DNA of 51,711 nucleotides from JAICND01 sp035281425 (GCA_035281425.1 DATEDX010000009.1:1-51711); one strand, 5' to 3'; shown: positions 42,151 through 50,276, counted from the stretch's first letter. A program made the numbers and translations. Notes: generated by a model from the letters alone, not told the origin.

Positions 42151-43136
42151 TCGAGTGTCTGGGCGGAGATCAATCGGAGACGGGCCAGGTCGTGGTGGGC
42201 GTCCATGTACCGCACCGAACCCGTTTTGGAACGCATGATCACCGAGTGGGTTACCACCCGATCGCCGTAAAAGTCCACCGCCCGCAAATATTCGCCCCCG
42301 GTCACGCCGGTGGCAGCGAAAAACACGTTTTTGGAAGCGACGAAGTCGTCGGTGGTGAGAATCTGGTCAAGGTCGAGGCCCTCGTCCTTGGCCCACCGCC
42401 GCTCGTCCTCATCTCGCGGCCACAACCGGCCCTGGATCTCCCCTCCCATGCACTTGAGGGCGGCGGCGGCGATCACCGCCTCCGGCGAGCCACCGATCCC
42501 CAAGAGGATGTCGATCGCACTGTCATTGCGGCTGGTGGCGATTGCACCCTGGACGTCACCGTCGCGAATCAGACGGATCCGTCCTCCACAACTCCGCACC
42601 CCGTCGATGTAATGCTGGTTGCGGGGCCGGTCGAGGATGATGGCCTGTAAGTCGGAGATGTCTTTGCCCTTGGCTTTGGCCACCCGTTTGAGGTTGTGTT
42701 CGATCGGTGCTTCCAACTCGATCAGGCCGGCCGCTTCGGCTCCCACCGCGATCTTGTCCATGTAGACCAGCCGGCCCGGGTCGTACATGAGTCCTTTACC
42801 TTCCGACACGGCGATGACCGAGATGGCCCCGGGCTCACCTTTCGAGGTGAGGGTGGTGCCGTCCACCGGATCGACCGCCACCTCGACCTGGAGGCCGCGG
42901 CCGGTGCCCACCTTCTCGCCGTTGTAGAGCATGGGGGCGTGGTCCTTCTCCCCCTCTCCGATCACCACCACCCCATCGATGTCAAGGGTGGCGAGGTGGG
43001 CTCGCATCCCGTCGACCGCCGCCTGGTCGGCCGCCTCTTTGTCACCCCGTCCCATCCAGCGGGCCGCACCCATGGCGGCAGTCTCCGTGACTCGCACCAA
43101 GTCGAGGCCCAAGTTACGTTCGATTGGCTCGGCCAT
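42147..43136 (-). CDS. glpX: Class II fructose-1,6-bisphosphatase
   Basis: This 329-residue gluconeogenic enzyme has the metal site VAVDPVDGTTL, GEGEKDHAPMLYNGE before it, LMYDPGRLVYMDKIAVG, and GIGGSPEAVIAAAALKCMGGEIQGRLWP. Class II (GlpX) is the usual bisphosphatase of actinomycetes. The ATG at 43136 lies six bases after a TAGCCT box; the divergent epimerase gene is also leaderless, so both promoters fit in 50 bases. Confidence 0.95.
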   Translation of the reverse strand: MAEPIERNLGLDLVRVTETAAMGAARWMGRGDKEAADQAAVDGMRAHLATLDIDGVVVIGEGEKDHAPMLYNGEKVGTGRGLQVEVAVDPVDGTTLTSKGEPGAISVIAVSEGKGLMYDPGRLVYMDKIAVGAEAAGLIELEAPIEHNLKRVAKAKGKDISDLQAIILDRPRNQHYIDGVRSCGGRIRLIRDGDVQGAIATSRNDSAIDILLGIGGSPEAVIAAAALKCMGGEIQGRLWPRDEDERRWAKDEGLDLDQILTTDDFVASKNVFFAATGVTGGEYLRAVDFYGDRVVTHSVIMRSKTGSVRYMDAHHDLARLRLISAQTLD

Positions 43137-43142
43137 CCCGGG

Positions 43143-43148
43143 AGGCTA
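43143..43148 (-). promoter_or_regulatory. -10 box of a leaderless promoter (glpX)
   Basis: TAGCCT on the minus strand, with the ATG at 43136 six bases downstream. Confidence 0.6.
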
Positions 43149-43174
43149 CCTGCCGGGAGGAGGGGCTTGGTCGG

Positions 43175-43180
43175 TAGGGT
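43175..43180 (+). promoter_or_regulatory. -10 box of a leaderless promoter (epimerase gene)
   Basis: TAGGGT with the ATG at 43187 six bases downstream. This spacing favours the second start of the GTGATG pair. Confidence 0.6.
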
Positions 43181-43186
43181 GAAGTG

Positions 43187-43600
43187 ATGAAGGCATACAA
43201 CCTCGACCATGTCGGCATCGCCGTGAACGATCTCGATGCGGCCCTGGCCGATTACCGCCTGCGGTATGGGGTGGAGCCTCTCCACCGCGAGGTGGTGGAG
43301 GCCCAAGGAGTGGAGGAGGCGCTGCTGCCGGTTGGAGGGTCGTTCATCCAGCTTCTCCAGCCTCTAGGTCCCGACACCCCGGTGGGGCGCTTCTTGGCCA
43401 AACGAGGGGAAGGTCTTCATCATCTGGCCCTGGCGGTACTCAATATCGAGGTTGCTCTCCGTCACCTGGCCGAGTCGGGGGCCAGGTTGATCGATTCCGC
43501 CCCCCGGCCCGGGGGTCGAGGCGCCAAGATCGCCTTTGTCCACCCGGCCGATCTGTCCGGTACTCTGATCGAGTTGGTGGAACTTCCCGATGAAGATTGA
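43187..43600 (+). CDS. mce: Methylmalonyl-CoA epimerase
   Basis: This 137-residue VOC-fold enzyme interconverts the two methylmalonyl-CoA stereoisomers between propionyl-CoA carboxylase and the mutase. Visible are YNLDHVGIAVNDLDAALADYR (metal His in DHVGIA), AGLLPVG-like EEALLPVGGSFIQLLQPLG, GEGLHHLALAV (second His) and AFVHPADLSGTLIELVE with the metal Glu. It overlaps the following small gene by 11 bases. Confidence 0.92.
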   Translation: MKAYNLDHVGIAVNDLDAALADYRLRYGVEPLHREVVEAQGVEEALLPVGGSFIQLLQPLGPDTPVGRFLAKRGEGLHHLALAVLNIEVALRHLAESGARLIDSAPRPGGRGAKIAFVHPADLSGTLIELVELPDED

Positions 43601-43802
43601 GATCACCGGTGGGGCCGGTCCCTACGAGGCCGCCGCGGTCGCTGCCATCATCTCCCGAGTCGAGGAGGAGATGGCGGCGAGTCGAGCCGGTCGGCCTCTA
43701 GCGCCAAGGCCCCCAGCCTGGGTGCGGGCCTATCTCGGGTTCCACGCCGACGACCCCCTGCCCATCATCAACCCTGATCCCCATCAGGCTCGCTGGCCCT
43801 AG
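43590..43802 (+). CDS. Acyl-CoA carboxylase epsilon-subunit-like small protein
   Basis: This 70-residue peptide follows the pattern of actinomycete AccE/PccE epsilon chains: a short start MKIEITGGAGPYEAAAVAA (family: GxPxxEExAAL.A), a helix IISRVEEEMAASRAG and a Pro/Trp-rich tail (PPAWVRAYLG). Epsilon subunits bridge and activate the alpha and beta chains of acyl-CoA carboxylases. Placement directly after methylmalonyl-CoA epimerase fits propionyl-CoA metabolism, although the catalytic subunits are outside the window. Its 3' end overlaps murJ (opposite strand) by 35 bases. Confidence 0.65.
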   Translation: MKIEITGGAGPYEAAAVAAIISRVEEEMAASRAGRPLAPRPPAWVRAYLGFHADDPLPIINPDPHQARWP

Positions 43803-45336
43803 TTCGCCCAGGCCGGCGGGGGAGGAACTCGGGGACGTTCAGCAGCCGTCCACCAAACACCAGCAAGACCACCACGGTGACCATTCCCCCGAGCAGGGCC
43901 GGGAGGGCGCTCACGGGGTCGGAACCGCCGAGGGCGTCGACCACCAACCGCCCTGCCCCAGCCGCTGGCGATGCAATTACCAAAGCGGGAATGATCGGCC
44001 CGAGGAGCCGTCGGAGCGAACGATCACCCGAACCCGCGGTCCACCTCGACGCCAGGGTCAGCGTGTAGATCCAGATCACGAGGCTTGACGCCGCCGCCAC
44101 CCCGGTGGTGCCGAAACGTGAACCGAGGGCGATGGTGAGGGGGACGGCCAGCACGGTGATGGCGGTCCCTACCACCACCGGCATCCACATCCGTCGGTGG
44201 GCGTAGAACCAGCGGGCGATCACTTGGTGGATGCCCCAGGCGGGGATGGAAAGGCCGAAGATGATGAGGAGGACGCTGACTGTGGCGACGTCAGCGCCGC
44301 CAAACCGGCCCCACTGGTACACAACTCGTACCGCCGGTTCCGCTACGGCGATGACGAGCGCCATGGCTCCCACCCCCAAGACCCCGGCGCTGCGGGCCGC
44401 CCTGAGGCTGATGCCGTCGACCTCGGTGGTGTCGCCCCGGGCCGCTAGTCGGGCCATGAAGGGAAAGCTGGCCACCCCTGCCGCTTGGGCGATCAAACCC
44501 ACCGGCAACATGTTGAGCATCCGGGCCAGGGAGAGGGCGGCGGTGCCGCCAACCCCGGCCAGTTGTCCAAACAGCCGGGGAAACTGTTCGTCGAGGACCG
44601 CTACTGACTGGCCCACCATCAGTGGGAAGGCCAGGGTTAGGTATTCCCGAACGGCCCCCGGGGAGCGGCTCTTCGACCACCGCCAGCCGGCCCGGCGGGC
44701 TCCTACCCATTGCAGGGCGAAATTCCCCACCACGGCGCCCATGACGGCGCCCCAGATGAACCCTTCCGGCCCAGCCTGGCCGAGGGCGGCCGCAGCCAAC
44801 CCCCCGCCGATGATGCCGAGGTTGTAGACGACCGGGGCCAGGGCCGGGAACAGGAAGCGCTTCTGGGCGTAGGAAACGGCCATGAAGAGCGCACCGAGGA
44901 GGAAGAAGATTTGGGCGGGGAGGGCGATTCGGGTCAAGGCGACGACCGTGGCCACTTCTGCTGCGGGCACCCGCGGGTACAACAGGTCGATGAGCGCCGG
45001 CGCCAGGGCATAGAGCAAGGCGGTCAGTGCAACGATGGCGATGGCCACGAAGCTGAACACGGATCGGAAGCTGGCCCAAGCCCCCTCGTCGTCGCCGGCC
45101 TCGAGATGGCGAGCGAGCAGCGGGATGAGGGTGATGGAGAGAAACCCGCCGGCGAGGAGGTAGTTGAGGAAGTCGGGGAGCAGAAAAGCGTTGCGGTAAA
45201 CATCGCCGGCCGCGCTCACCCCCAGCAAAGCGGCGAGCAGGGTCTCGCGGAGGAGGCCCAAAACTCGGGAGGCGAGGATGGAGATGGATACCACCAGGGC
45301 GGCGCCTCCCATGGAGAGTGGCCGCCGGGAGGTCAT
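43768..45336 (-). CDS. murJ: Lipid II flippase MurJ (MviN)
   Basis: This 522-residue protein has about fourteen membrane helices. The family N-terminal pattern ASRVLGLLRETLLAALLGVSAAGDVYRNAFLLPDFL is clear in pieces (SRVLGLLRETL, AFLLPDFLNYLLAGG). It moves the lipid-linked peptidoglycan precursor across the membrane. Compared with mycobacterial MurJ it lacks any C-terminal kinase-like domain. The start overlaps the PHP gene stop by four bases. Confidence 0.93.
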   Translation of the reverse strand: MTSRRPLSMGGAALVVSISILASRVLGLLRETLLAALLGVSAAGDVYRNAFLLPDFLNYLLAGGFLSITLIPLLARHLEAGDDEGAWASFRSVFSFVAIAIVALTALLYALAPALIDLLYPRVPAAEVATVVALTRIALPAQIFFLLGALFMAVSYAQKRFLFPALAPVVYNLGIIGGGLAAAALGQAGPEGFIWGAVMGAVVGNFALQWVGARRAGWRWSKSRSPGAVREYLTLAFPLMVGQSVAVLDEQFPRLFGQLAGVGGTAALSLARMLNMLPVGLIAQAAGVASFPFMARLAARGDTTEVDGISLRAARSAGVLGVGAMALVIAVAEPAVRVVYQWGRFGGADVATVSVLLIIFGLSIPAWGIHQVIARWFYAHRRMWMPVVVGTAITVLAVPLTIALGSRFGTTGVAAASSLVIWIYTLTLASRWTAGSGDRSLRRLLGPIIPALVIASPAAGAGRLVVDALGGSDPVSALPALLGGMVTVVVLLVFGGRLLNVPEFLPRRPGRTRASEPDGDQG

Positions 45337-46166
45337 GAGGAGCGAAGCTCGGCGAGTACCGAGTCGGGGACCACCAGGTCACCTCGGCCCCGGCCCAGTT
45401 CGATCCCCGGCTTGTATAGCCCGTGGTAATCGCTCCCCCCCGAGGGCACCAATCCGTAACTCCTGGCCAGGGCCACATATCCCTCCCGCTCGAGCGGTGA
45501 GTACAGGGGGTAATAACACTCCATCGCCGTCAACCCCGCCTCTTTCAGGCGTCTCAGAGTGGTGCGCACCTCACCGGAGCTGTTGAGTCCCAAAGTATGG
45601 GGGTGGGCCAAGACCGCAGCCGCTCCCTCCTGGCGGGCAAGGCTGAGGGCCTCTTCCGGATGGAGGCGCCTCCGGTCGATGTAGGCACTCCGCCCCTTGG
45701 CTAGATAGAGGTCGAAGGCGGTAGCCAAGTCGGGCACGTAGCCGTGCCGGACCAAGACCGCGCCGATATGAGGTCGACCCACCGATCCCCCACCGGCCTC
45801 CGCCACCACCTCGTCATATTCGATCATCAGGCCCAGGTCGCGGAGCCGGGTGACGATGGCCAAGTTCCGCTCGTCACGCCCCCCCTGCAGTCCGCCCAGC
45901 AGATCCCGGAGCGGACCCGTGCCCGGCTCCAGAAAGAGCACCACGAGATGCATGGCGCCGGGTTCCCACTCCACCGATAGCTCTACCCCGGAAATGAGGT
46001 CCAGCCCCAACTCGCCGGCCCGGGCCCGGGCCCGGGCTACTCCCTCCAGGGTGTCGTGGTCGGTCAGAGCCATTGCCGTCAACCCCGCCGCTACCGCCTT
46101 CTCCACCACCACCTCGGGAGGATCAGATCCATCCGAAGATGTGGAATGGGTGTGAAGGTCAATCAT
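45333..46166 (-). CDS. PHP-domain phosphoesterase (TrpH/YciV-like)
   Basis: This 277-residue metal-dependent phosphoesterase has DLHTHSTSSDGSDPPE (HxH), MALTDHDTLEGV, GVELSVEW, AAVLAHPHTLG and the C-terminal GGSDYHGLYKPG. The E. coli relative YciV/RNase AM hydrolyses 3',5'-bisphosphonucleotides and trims rRNA 5' ends; a similar role is plausible. The start ATG is 9 bases from heptamer array 5. Confidence 0.87.
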   Translation of the reverse strand: MIDLHTHSTSSDGSDPPEVVVEKAVAAGLTAMALTDHDTLEGVARARARAGELGLDLISGVELSVEWEPGAMHLVVLFLEPGTGPLRDLLGGLQGGRDERNLAIVTRLRDLGLMIEYDEVVAEAGGGSVGRPHIGAVLVRHGYVPDLATAFDLYLAKGRSAYIDRRRLHPEEALSLARQEGAAAVLAHPHTLGLNSSGEVRTTLRRLKEAGLTAMECYYPLYSPLEREGYVALARSYGLVPSGGSDYHGLYKPGIELGRGRGDLVVPDSVLAELRSS

Positions 46167-46175
46167 TTAGGAGAC

Positions 46176-46238
46176 GGAAGACGGAAGACGGAAGACGGAA
46201 GACGGAAGACGGAAGACGGAAGACGGAAGACGGAAGAC
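46176..46238. repeat. Heptamer array 5 (nine perfect GGAAGAC units)
   Basis: Nine identical GGAAGAC units in a row, preceded by a partial GAGAC. It abuts the start of the PHP gene on the left and the hairpin core on the right. The perfect identity suggests recent expansion. Confidence 0.97.
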
Positions 46239-46240
46239 TT

Positions 46241-46293
46241 CCTCCCCCAGGAGGCACGGAGTGCCGACGTTGGGGGAGGTGGCCCGGAGGGCC
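46241..46293. repeat. Palindromic core of the composite repeat (copy 3)
   Basis: CCTCCCCCA 46241-46249 pairs with TGGGGGAGG 46271-46279. The loop holds its own stem GGCAC/GTGCC, and GGCCC/GGGCC (46281-46293) forms the second stem before a G-run. It is nearly identical in outline to copy 1, with compensated changes in the loop stems. Confidence 0.92.
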
Positions 46294-46353
46294 GGAGGGG
46301 GCTGGCGGTGACAGGAGCCGCGGGACGCGAGACCCGGCTTCCGTCTCGTCCAA

Positions 46354-47139
46354 TCACGACCCCACTTCGATCACCACGTCCTCGATGTAGACCGCTTCGA
46401 GGGGCCGACTTCGCTCGGCCGAGCCAGGTTGGACCGCGGTGGGAACTGCAGCGATTCGTTCGAGGGTCTCCTCCCCGCCAGTCACCCGGCCCAGCACGTT
46501 GAAGGTGTTTTGGAGCACCGCGGCGTCTTCGCCGATGACGATGAAGAACTGGCTGCCAGTGGAACCGGACCCTCGATTGGCCATCGCCACCACCCCCGGT
46601 TCGAAGACGAACTCCGTCGGGGGGAATTCATCAGGGAGCAGATACCCAGGACCGCCGCTGCCGTCGGCCCGGGGATCTCCGCCCTGGATGACGAATCCGG
46701 GAAAGATTCGGTGAAACACCTGCCCGTCGTAGAAGTTCTCCCGGGCCAGGAAAACGAAGCTGTTGACGGTGGCGGGATGGCCGCCGGGTTCGAGGGTGAT
46801 TTCGACCTCTCCGCAACTTGTGAGCAGCCGTGCCGTCACCGGAACGGCGGGGTCGACCTGCTGATCGGCCGGACTCTCATAGGGCGCCACCGGCTCAGGC
46901 AGGGGAGGCGGTTGTGCTTCACACGCCGTCGGCAGGTCGCGGAAGGCCAAATAAGCAGCGGGGAGGGTGGGTTGGCGATTGGCCAGGCTTCCTACGATCA
47001 GGAATCCCGCCGCCAGGCTGAGCCCGATGCCGAGGGCAATACCGATGCGCCGCCGCATCTCCTTGCGACTGGCCAGCCGCCGCGCTTCTTCGGCGCGGGC
47101 GGCTCTCATTTCTTTTTGTCGTTGCCGGCGGTCGGTCAT
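46354..47139 (-). CDS. Membrane-anchored cyclophilin-type peptidyl-prolyl isomerase
   Basis: This 261-residue protein has a basic start, one membrane helix at about residues 33-50 (IALGIGLSLAAGFLIVG), a Pro-rich spacer and a cyclophilin domain from about residue 100. The active-site run is FHRIFPGFVIQGGDP, then GSTGSQFFIVIGED and NTFNVLGRVTGGEE. It would catalyse proline isomerisation outside the membrane. The Arg and Phe of the active site are present, but the usual Trp/His residue near the C-terminal third is not evident. Confidence 0.9.
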   Translation of the reverse strand: MTDRRQRQKEMRAARAEEARRLASRKEMRRRIGIALGIGLSLAAGFLIVGSLANRQPTLPAAYLAFRDLPTACEAQPPPLPEPVAPYESPADQQVDPAVPVTARLLTSCGEVEITLEPGGHPATVNSFVFLARENFYDGQVFHRIFPGFVIQGGDPRADGSGGPGYLLPDEFPPTEFVFEPGVVAMANRGSGSTGSQFFIVIGEDAAVLQNTFNVLGRVTGGEETLERIAAVPTAVQPGSAERSRPLEAVYIEDVVIEVGS

Positions 47140-47153
47140 GGCTCCGGTGGGAG

Positions 47154-47197
47154 GGCCGTAAGCTATCGGTCACACCGGCCGATACCAAGTTACGGCC
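47154..47197. promoter_or_regulatory. Nested inverted repeat in the cyclophilin-lysC divergent promoter
   Basis: GGCCGTAA at 47154-47161 pairs with TTACGGCC at 47190-47197, and inside it TATCGG (47164-47169) pairs with CCGATA (47179-47184). It could be a regulator site for both genes or a leader hairpin of lysC; it does not resemble the lysine riboswitch. Confidence 0.5.
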
Positions 47198-47222
47198 GCT
47201 TCAATCACCTGCGGTCGAATCG

Positions 47223-48458
47223 ATGTCACTCATAGTCCAGAAGTACGGTGGGACTTCGGTCGCCACCCCAGAACGCATCAACACGGTGGCTGATCGAATC
47301 GCCGCCACCAGGAGGCAAGGGCATGATCTGGTGGTGGTGGTCTCGGCCATGGGCCAATTCACCGACGAGCTGGTCGTCCTAGCCCAAGCCGTCACTCCCG
47401 ATCCTCCTGCCCGGGAGATGGACATGCTCCTTACCGCCGGCGAGCGCATCGCCATGTCGCTCACCGCCATGGCTCTCGACGCTCGCCAGATCGGAGCCAT
47501 CAGCCTCACCGGATCACAAGCGGGCATCCTCACCGATGCTGCTCATGGCTCGGCCCGGATCACTGAGATCCGAGGCGATCGCATCCGCCAAGGACTGGCA
47601 GACGGGAAGGTGGTGATCGTCGCCGGCTTCCAAGGGGTCGATCCCAACTCGAAAGAAATCACCACCCTGGGCCGGGGTGGATCCGATGCCACCGCCGCCG
47701 CCCTGGCGGCAGCACTGGGTGCGGACGTCTGTGAGATCTACACCGACGTCGACGGGATCTTCACCGCCGATCCCCGCCTGATTCCCGAGGCCCGCAAATT
47801 GGACGAGATCTCCTACGACGAGATGCTGGAATTGTCCGCCGGCGGGGCCGGGGTCCTCATGACCCGCTCGGTGGAGTTTGCCCGGCGGTACAACTTTCCC
47901 ATCCACGTCCGATCATCGTTTTACGACCGACCCGGGACCTGGGTCAAGGAGACCACCATGGAGCAGGCCATCATCAGCGGCATCGCCCACGATCGGAGCG
48001 AATCGAAGGTAACCGTCCGCCAGGTCCCCGACCGCCCGGGGATCGCCGCCGCCCTCTTCGAGCCGCTGGCCGAACGCAGCATCAACGTCGACATGATCGT
48101 CCAGAACGTGGGCACCGACGGCTCTACCGACATCAGCTTTACCGTCCCCAGCCAGTCAGCTCGTCACGCCGCCGAAGTGGCGGGCAAGGTGGCGGAGGAG
48201 ATGGGGGCGGCGGGGGTCGACCTCGACGAAAACGTGGCCAAGGTGTCGCTGGTGGGAGCGGGGATGAAGTCGCATCCCGGAGTGGCGGCGGGCGTTTTCC
48301 GGGCGCTGGCCGAAGCCGGCATCAACATCGAGATGATCTCCACCAGCACCATTCGCATCTCCTGCGTGGTGCGGGGCGACCAGGCCGAGGCAGCGGTGAA
48401 GGTACTGCACGATGCCTTTAATCCGCCGCTGATCTTCGCCGAGGAGGGAGGCGCATGA
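47223..48458 (+). CDS. lysC: Aspartate kinase
   Basis: This 411-residue enzyme phosphorylates aspartate, the first step toward lysine, threonine, methionine and diaminopimelate. It begins LIVQKYGGTSVATPERI and has LGRGGSDATAAALAAAL, CEIYTDVDGIFTADPRL and, from about residue 260, two ACT domains for feedback control (VPDRPGIAAALF, GMKSHPGVAAGVFRALAEAGIN). Length matches Corynebacterium LysC-alpha (421). An internal start for a beta chain is listed separately. It overlaps asd by four bases. Confidence 0.96.
   Translation: MSLIVQKYGGTSVATPERINTVADRIAATRRQGHDLVVVVSAMGQFTDELVVLAQAVTPDPPAREMDMLLTAGERIAMSLTAMALDARQIGAISLTGSQAGILTDAAHGSARITEIRGDRIRQGLADGKVVIVAGFQGVDPNSKEITTLGRGGSDATAAALAAALGADVCEIYTDVDGIFTADPRLIPEARKLDEISYDEMLELSAGGAGVLMTRSVEFARRYNFPIHVRSSFYDRPGTWVKETTMEQAIISGIAHDRSESKVTVRQVPDRPGIAAALFEPLAERSINVDMIVQNVGTDGSTDISFTVPSQSARHAAEVAGKVAEEMGAAGVDLDENVAKVSLVGAGMKSHPGVAAGVFRALAEAGINIEMISTSTIRISCVVRGDQAEAAVKVLHDAFNPPLIFAEEGGA
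47958..48458 (+). CDS. lysC: Internal in-frame start: aspartate kinase beta subunit
   Basis: An ATG at codon 246 of lysC begins MEQAIISGIAHDRSESKVTV, at the same place as the beta-chain start of Corynebacterium (MEEAVLTG...). AAGGAG at 47946-47951 lies six bases before it, a near-ideal ribosome site inside the coding sequence. The 166-residue product would consist of the two ACT domains and assemble with the full-length chain as alpha2-beta2, as is known for actinomycete and Bacillus aspartate kinases. Confidence 0.7.
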   Translation: MEQAIISGIAHDRSESKVTVRQVPDRPGIAAALFEPLAERSINVDMIVQNVGTDGSTDISFTVPSQSARHAAEVAGKVAEEMGAAGVDLDENVAKVSLVGAGMKSHPGVAAGVFRALAEAGINIEMISTSTIRISCVVRGDQAEAAVKVLHDAFNPPLIFAEEGGA

Positions 48459-49468
48459 GTGATCGCCGGCTAGCCGTGGTGGGTGCCACCGGAGCAGTGG
48501 GGCGCACCATGATCAGAGTTTTAGAGGAGAGAAGCTTCCCCATCTCCGATTTACGGCTCCTGGCCTCGGCTCGCACCGCCGGTCAGAAGGTGGCGACCCA
48601 CTGGGGCGAGGTGGTGGTGGAGGATCTCAGCGAAGCCGATCCGTCGGGAATCGACCTGGCCCTCTTTTCAGCCGGGGCCGATCGTTCCCGGAGCTTCGCC
48701 CCGGCCTTCGTGGCGGCGGGGGCGATCGTGATCGACAACTCCTCTGCCTTTCGCCAGGATCCCACGGTTCCCTTGATCGTGGCGGGGGTCAACGACAGCG
48801 CCGCCACCGGCCACCAGGGGCTGATTGCCAACCCCAACTGCACCACCATGACTCTGATGATGGGTTTGGCGCCTCTCCATCGGGGGGCGGGCCTTCGCCA
48901 CTTGGTGGCAACGTCTTATCAGTCGGTCTCCGGTGCGGGACAGCGGGGGATCGATGAGCTCACCCACCAGATCGAACAACTGGGGAAGGATCCCCGTCTG
49001 CTGGTGGAGGGTGGTTGGGACGATCCCGGGGCCGAGGTCTTCCCCCGTCCCATCGGTTGGAACGTAATACCGCACGCCGGCAACCTCGGGGAAGGCGGTT
49101 ATACCGACGAAGAGTGGAAACTGGTCAATGAGACCAGGAAGATCCTCGATGTCCCTCAGGCCACCATCGAGCCCACCTGCGTCCGGGTGTCGGTGATGGT
49201 CGGCCATGGGGTGGCCGCCACCGCCTATTTCCACCGTCCTCTTCCGTTAGAAGAGGCAGTGTCGATGCTTACGGCGGCGCCTGGGATCGAACTCTGGACG
49301 GAGGTGGCGCCCACCCCCCTCGACTGTGCCGGCCGCGACGAGGTGCTGGTGGGTCGGGTCCGTCCCACCATCGGAGAGTTGGGCGGAGTCAGTTTCTGGG
49401 CAGTGGGCGACAACCTCCGCAAGGGAGCCGCCACCAACGCCGTGCAGATCGCCGAACTACTCAGCTAA
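48455..49468 (+). CDS. asd: Aspartate-semialdehyde dehydrogenase
   Basis: This 337-residue enzyme has the NADP-binding start LAVVGATGAVGRTMIRVLEE, the active Cys in IANPNCTTMTLMMGL, the substrate region TSYQSVSGAGQRGIDEL and the catalytic His segment CVRVSVMVGHG. It reduces aspartyl phosphate made by LysC; the overlap of the two genes ensures joint expression. Its last eight bases overlap the convergent CAP-domain gene. Confidence 0.96.
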   Translation: MSDRRLAVVGATGAVGRTMIRVLEERSFPISDLRLLASARTAGQKVATHWGEVVVEDLSEADPSGIDLALFSAGADRSRSFAPAFVAAGAIVIDNSSAFRQDPTVPLIVAGVNDSAATGHQGLIANPNCTTMTLMMGLAPLHRGAGLRHLVATSYQSVSGAGQRGIDELTHQIEQLGKDPRLLVEGGWDDPGAEVFPRPIGWNVIPHAGNLGEGGYTDEEWKLVNETRKILDVPQATIEPTCVRVSVMVGHGVAATAYFHRPLPLEEAVSMLTAAPGIELWTEVAPTPLDCAGRDEVLVGRVRPTIGELGGVSFWAVGDNLRKGAATNAVQIAELLS

Positions 49469-50090
49469 TCGTCGGGAAGTGGAGGAGGCGCCACTCCTCT
49501 TCGGGAATGAAGGGCGACACTCCGACCAAGACCGAGATGTTCCCTTCCGGGCTCAAATAGGGGCCCTGCTCCCACACCAATAACGGAGGGGTGGGTTTGG
49601 GAGGAGGAGGCGGTGGGGGGGCGGGAGCTGGGACGGTGCCGCCGGAGGACGGGGGTGGTGGCGTGGAACTGGGGGGAGGCGGCTCGGGGGCATCGGCCAG
49701 CACGCAGAAGACGATCGACACCCACAAGGTTCCAGCGTCATCGGTGACGGCTCCGGTTCCCATCGCCGTCCACTTCTGGTTGGTGATGATCGACCAGTGG
49801 CTGGAACTGTTCCGGAAAGCGTCCATGATCGACCCGACATCGGGCCCGTAGCCGATTACCTCCCCCGCCGCATTGCAGTGGCCAAGCAGATTGTTGAGGT
49901 TGGAGTGGGTCAGCTCCCCGGCGGCGGCGATGCGACCGGCCGCCTTCTGAGCGAAGCTGTCCACGGTGCCGTCAACGGGCAGGTTGGGATCGCGGACACC
50001 ATTGACCGCTGAACTGAGCTCGTCGGCCAGGGCCGGCTGGGCAATGCCCAAGACGAGCGCGATCACAGACAGGAAGACTGCTCTTCGCAT
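49461..50090 (-). CDS. Secreted CAP (SCP/PR-1)-domain protein with Pro-rich tail
   Basis: This 209-residue precursor has a signal peptide (AVFLSVIALVLGIAQPALADE, cut after ADA-like ALA), a CAP-like domain (SFAQKAAGRIAAAGELTH, GHCNAAGEVIGYG, GSIMDAFRNSSSHWSIITN) and then a long Pro/Ser-rich linker with a short C-terminal beta segment. Bacterial CAP proteins are secreted and of unclear activity. The two CAP histidines are only partly kept (TH..., SSHW), so activity is uncertain. A long upstream region with hairpins is listed separately. Confidence 0.75.
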   Translation of the reverse strand: MRRAVFLSVIALVLGIAQPALADELSSAVNGVRDPNLPVDGTVDSFAQKAAGRIAAAGELTHSNLNNLLGHCNAAGEVIGYGPDVGSIMDAFRNSSSHWSIITNQKWTAMGTGAVTDDAGTLWVSIVFCVLADAPEPPPPSSTPPPPSSGGTVPAPAPPPPPPPKPTPPLLVWEQGPYLSPEGNISVLVGVSPFIPEEEWRLLHFPTIS

Positions 50091-50276
50091 CAGGGAGTTC
50101 GGCGACCTTAGGTCGCTAGACCTATGCCGGCAAACTCAAACGGGGTCGCCGTTGCGGGTCGCGAAATTTGGTCTTGGGCCCGACGCCGCCTGTGAGGCGG
50201 ATGCCGGCGCCGAGGCCGACCTGCTGTCCCGGATGGATACGGAGGTGAAAACGGGGGCAAATTAGATTCCGCCATC
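50091..50276 (-). promoter_or_regulatory. 186-base divergent gap with several hairpins (candidate leader of the CAP gene)
   Basis: Read on the minus strand it can form GCGACCT/AGGTCGC (50102-50116) just before the CAP gene and CCGCC/GGCGG around a 5-base loop (50186-50200). A TAGATT box (50263-50268) serves the plus-strand lipoprotein gene at 50277. I compared it with the actinomycete c-di-AMP (ydaO) riboswitch found before wall-enzyme genes and did not find its core sequences. Possible structured RNA, not proven. Confidence 0.3.

Noticed and set aside
46159..46357. Small proteins with repeated VFRLPSS residues
   Set aside because: They are translations of the heptamer array in open frames, without ribosome sites or homology.
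50091..50276. c-di-AMP (ydaO-type) riboswitch before a cell-surface gene
   Set aside because: The conserved GGGGRACCA-type core and pseudoknot sequences could not be found, only unrelated hairpins.
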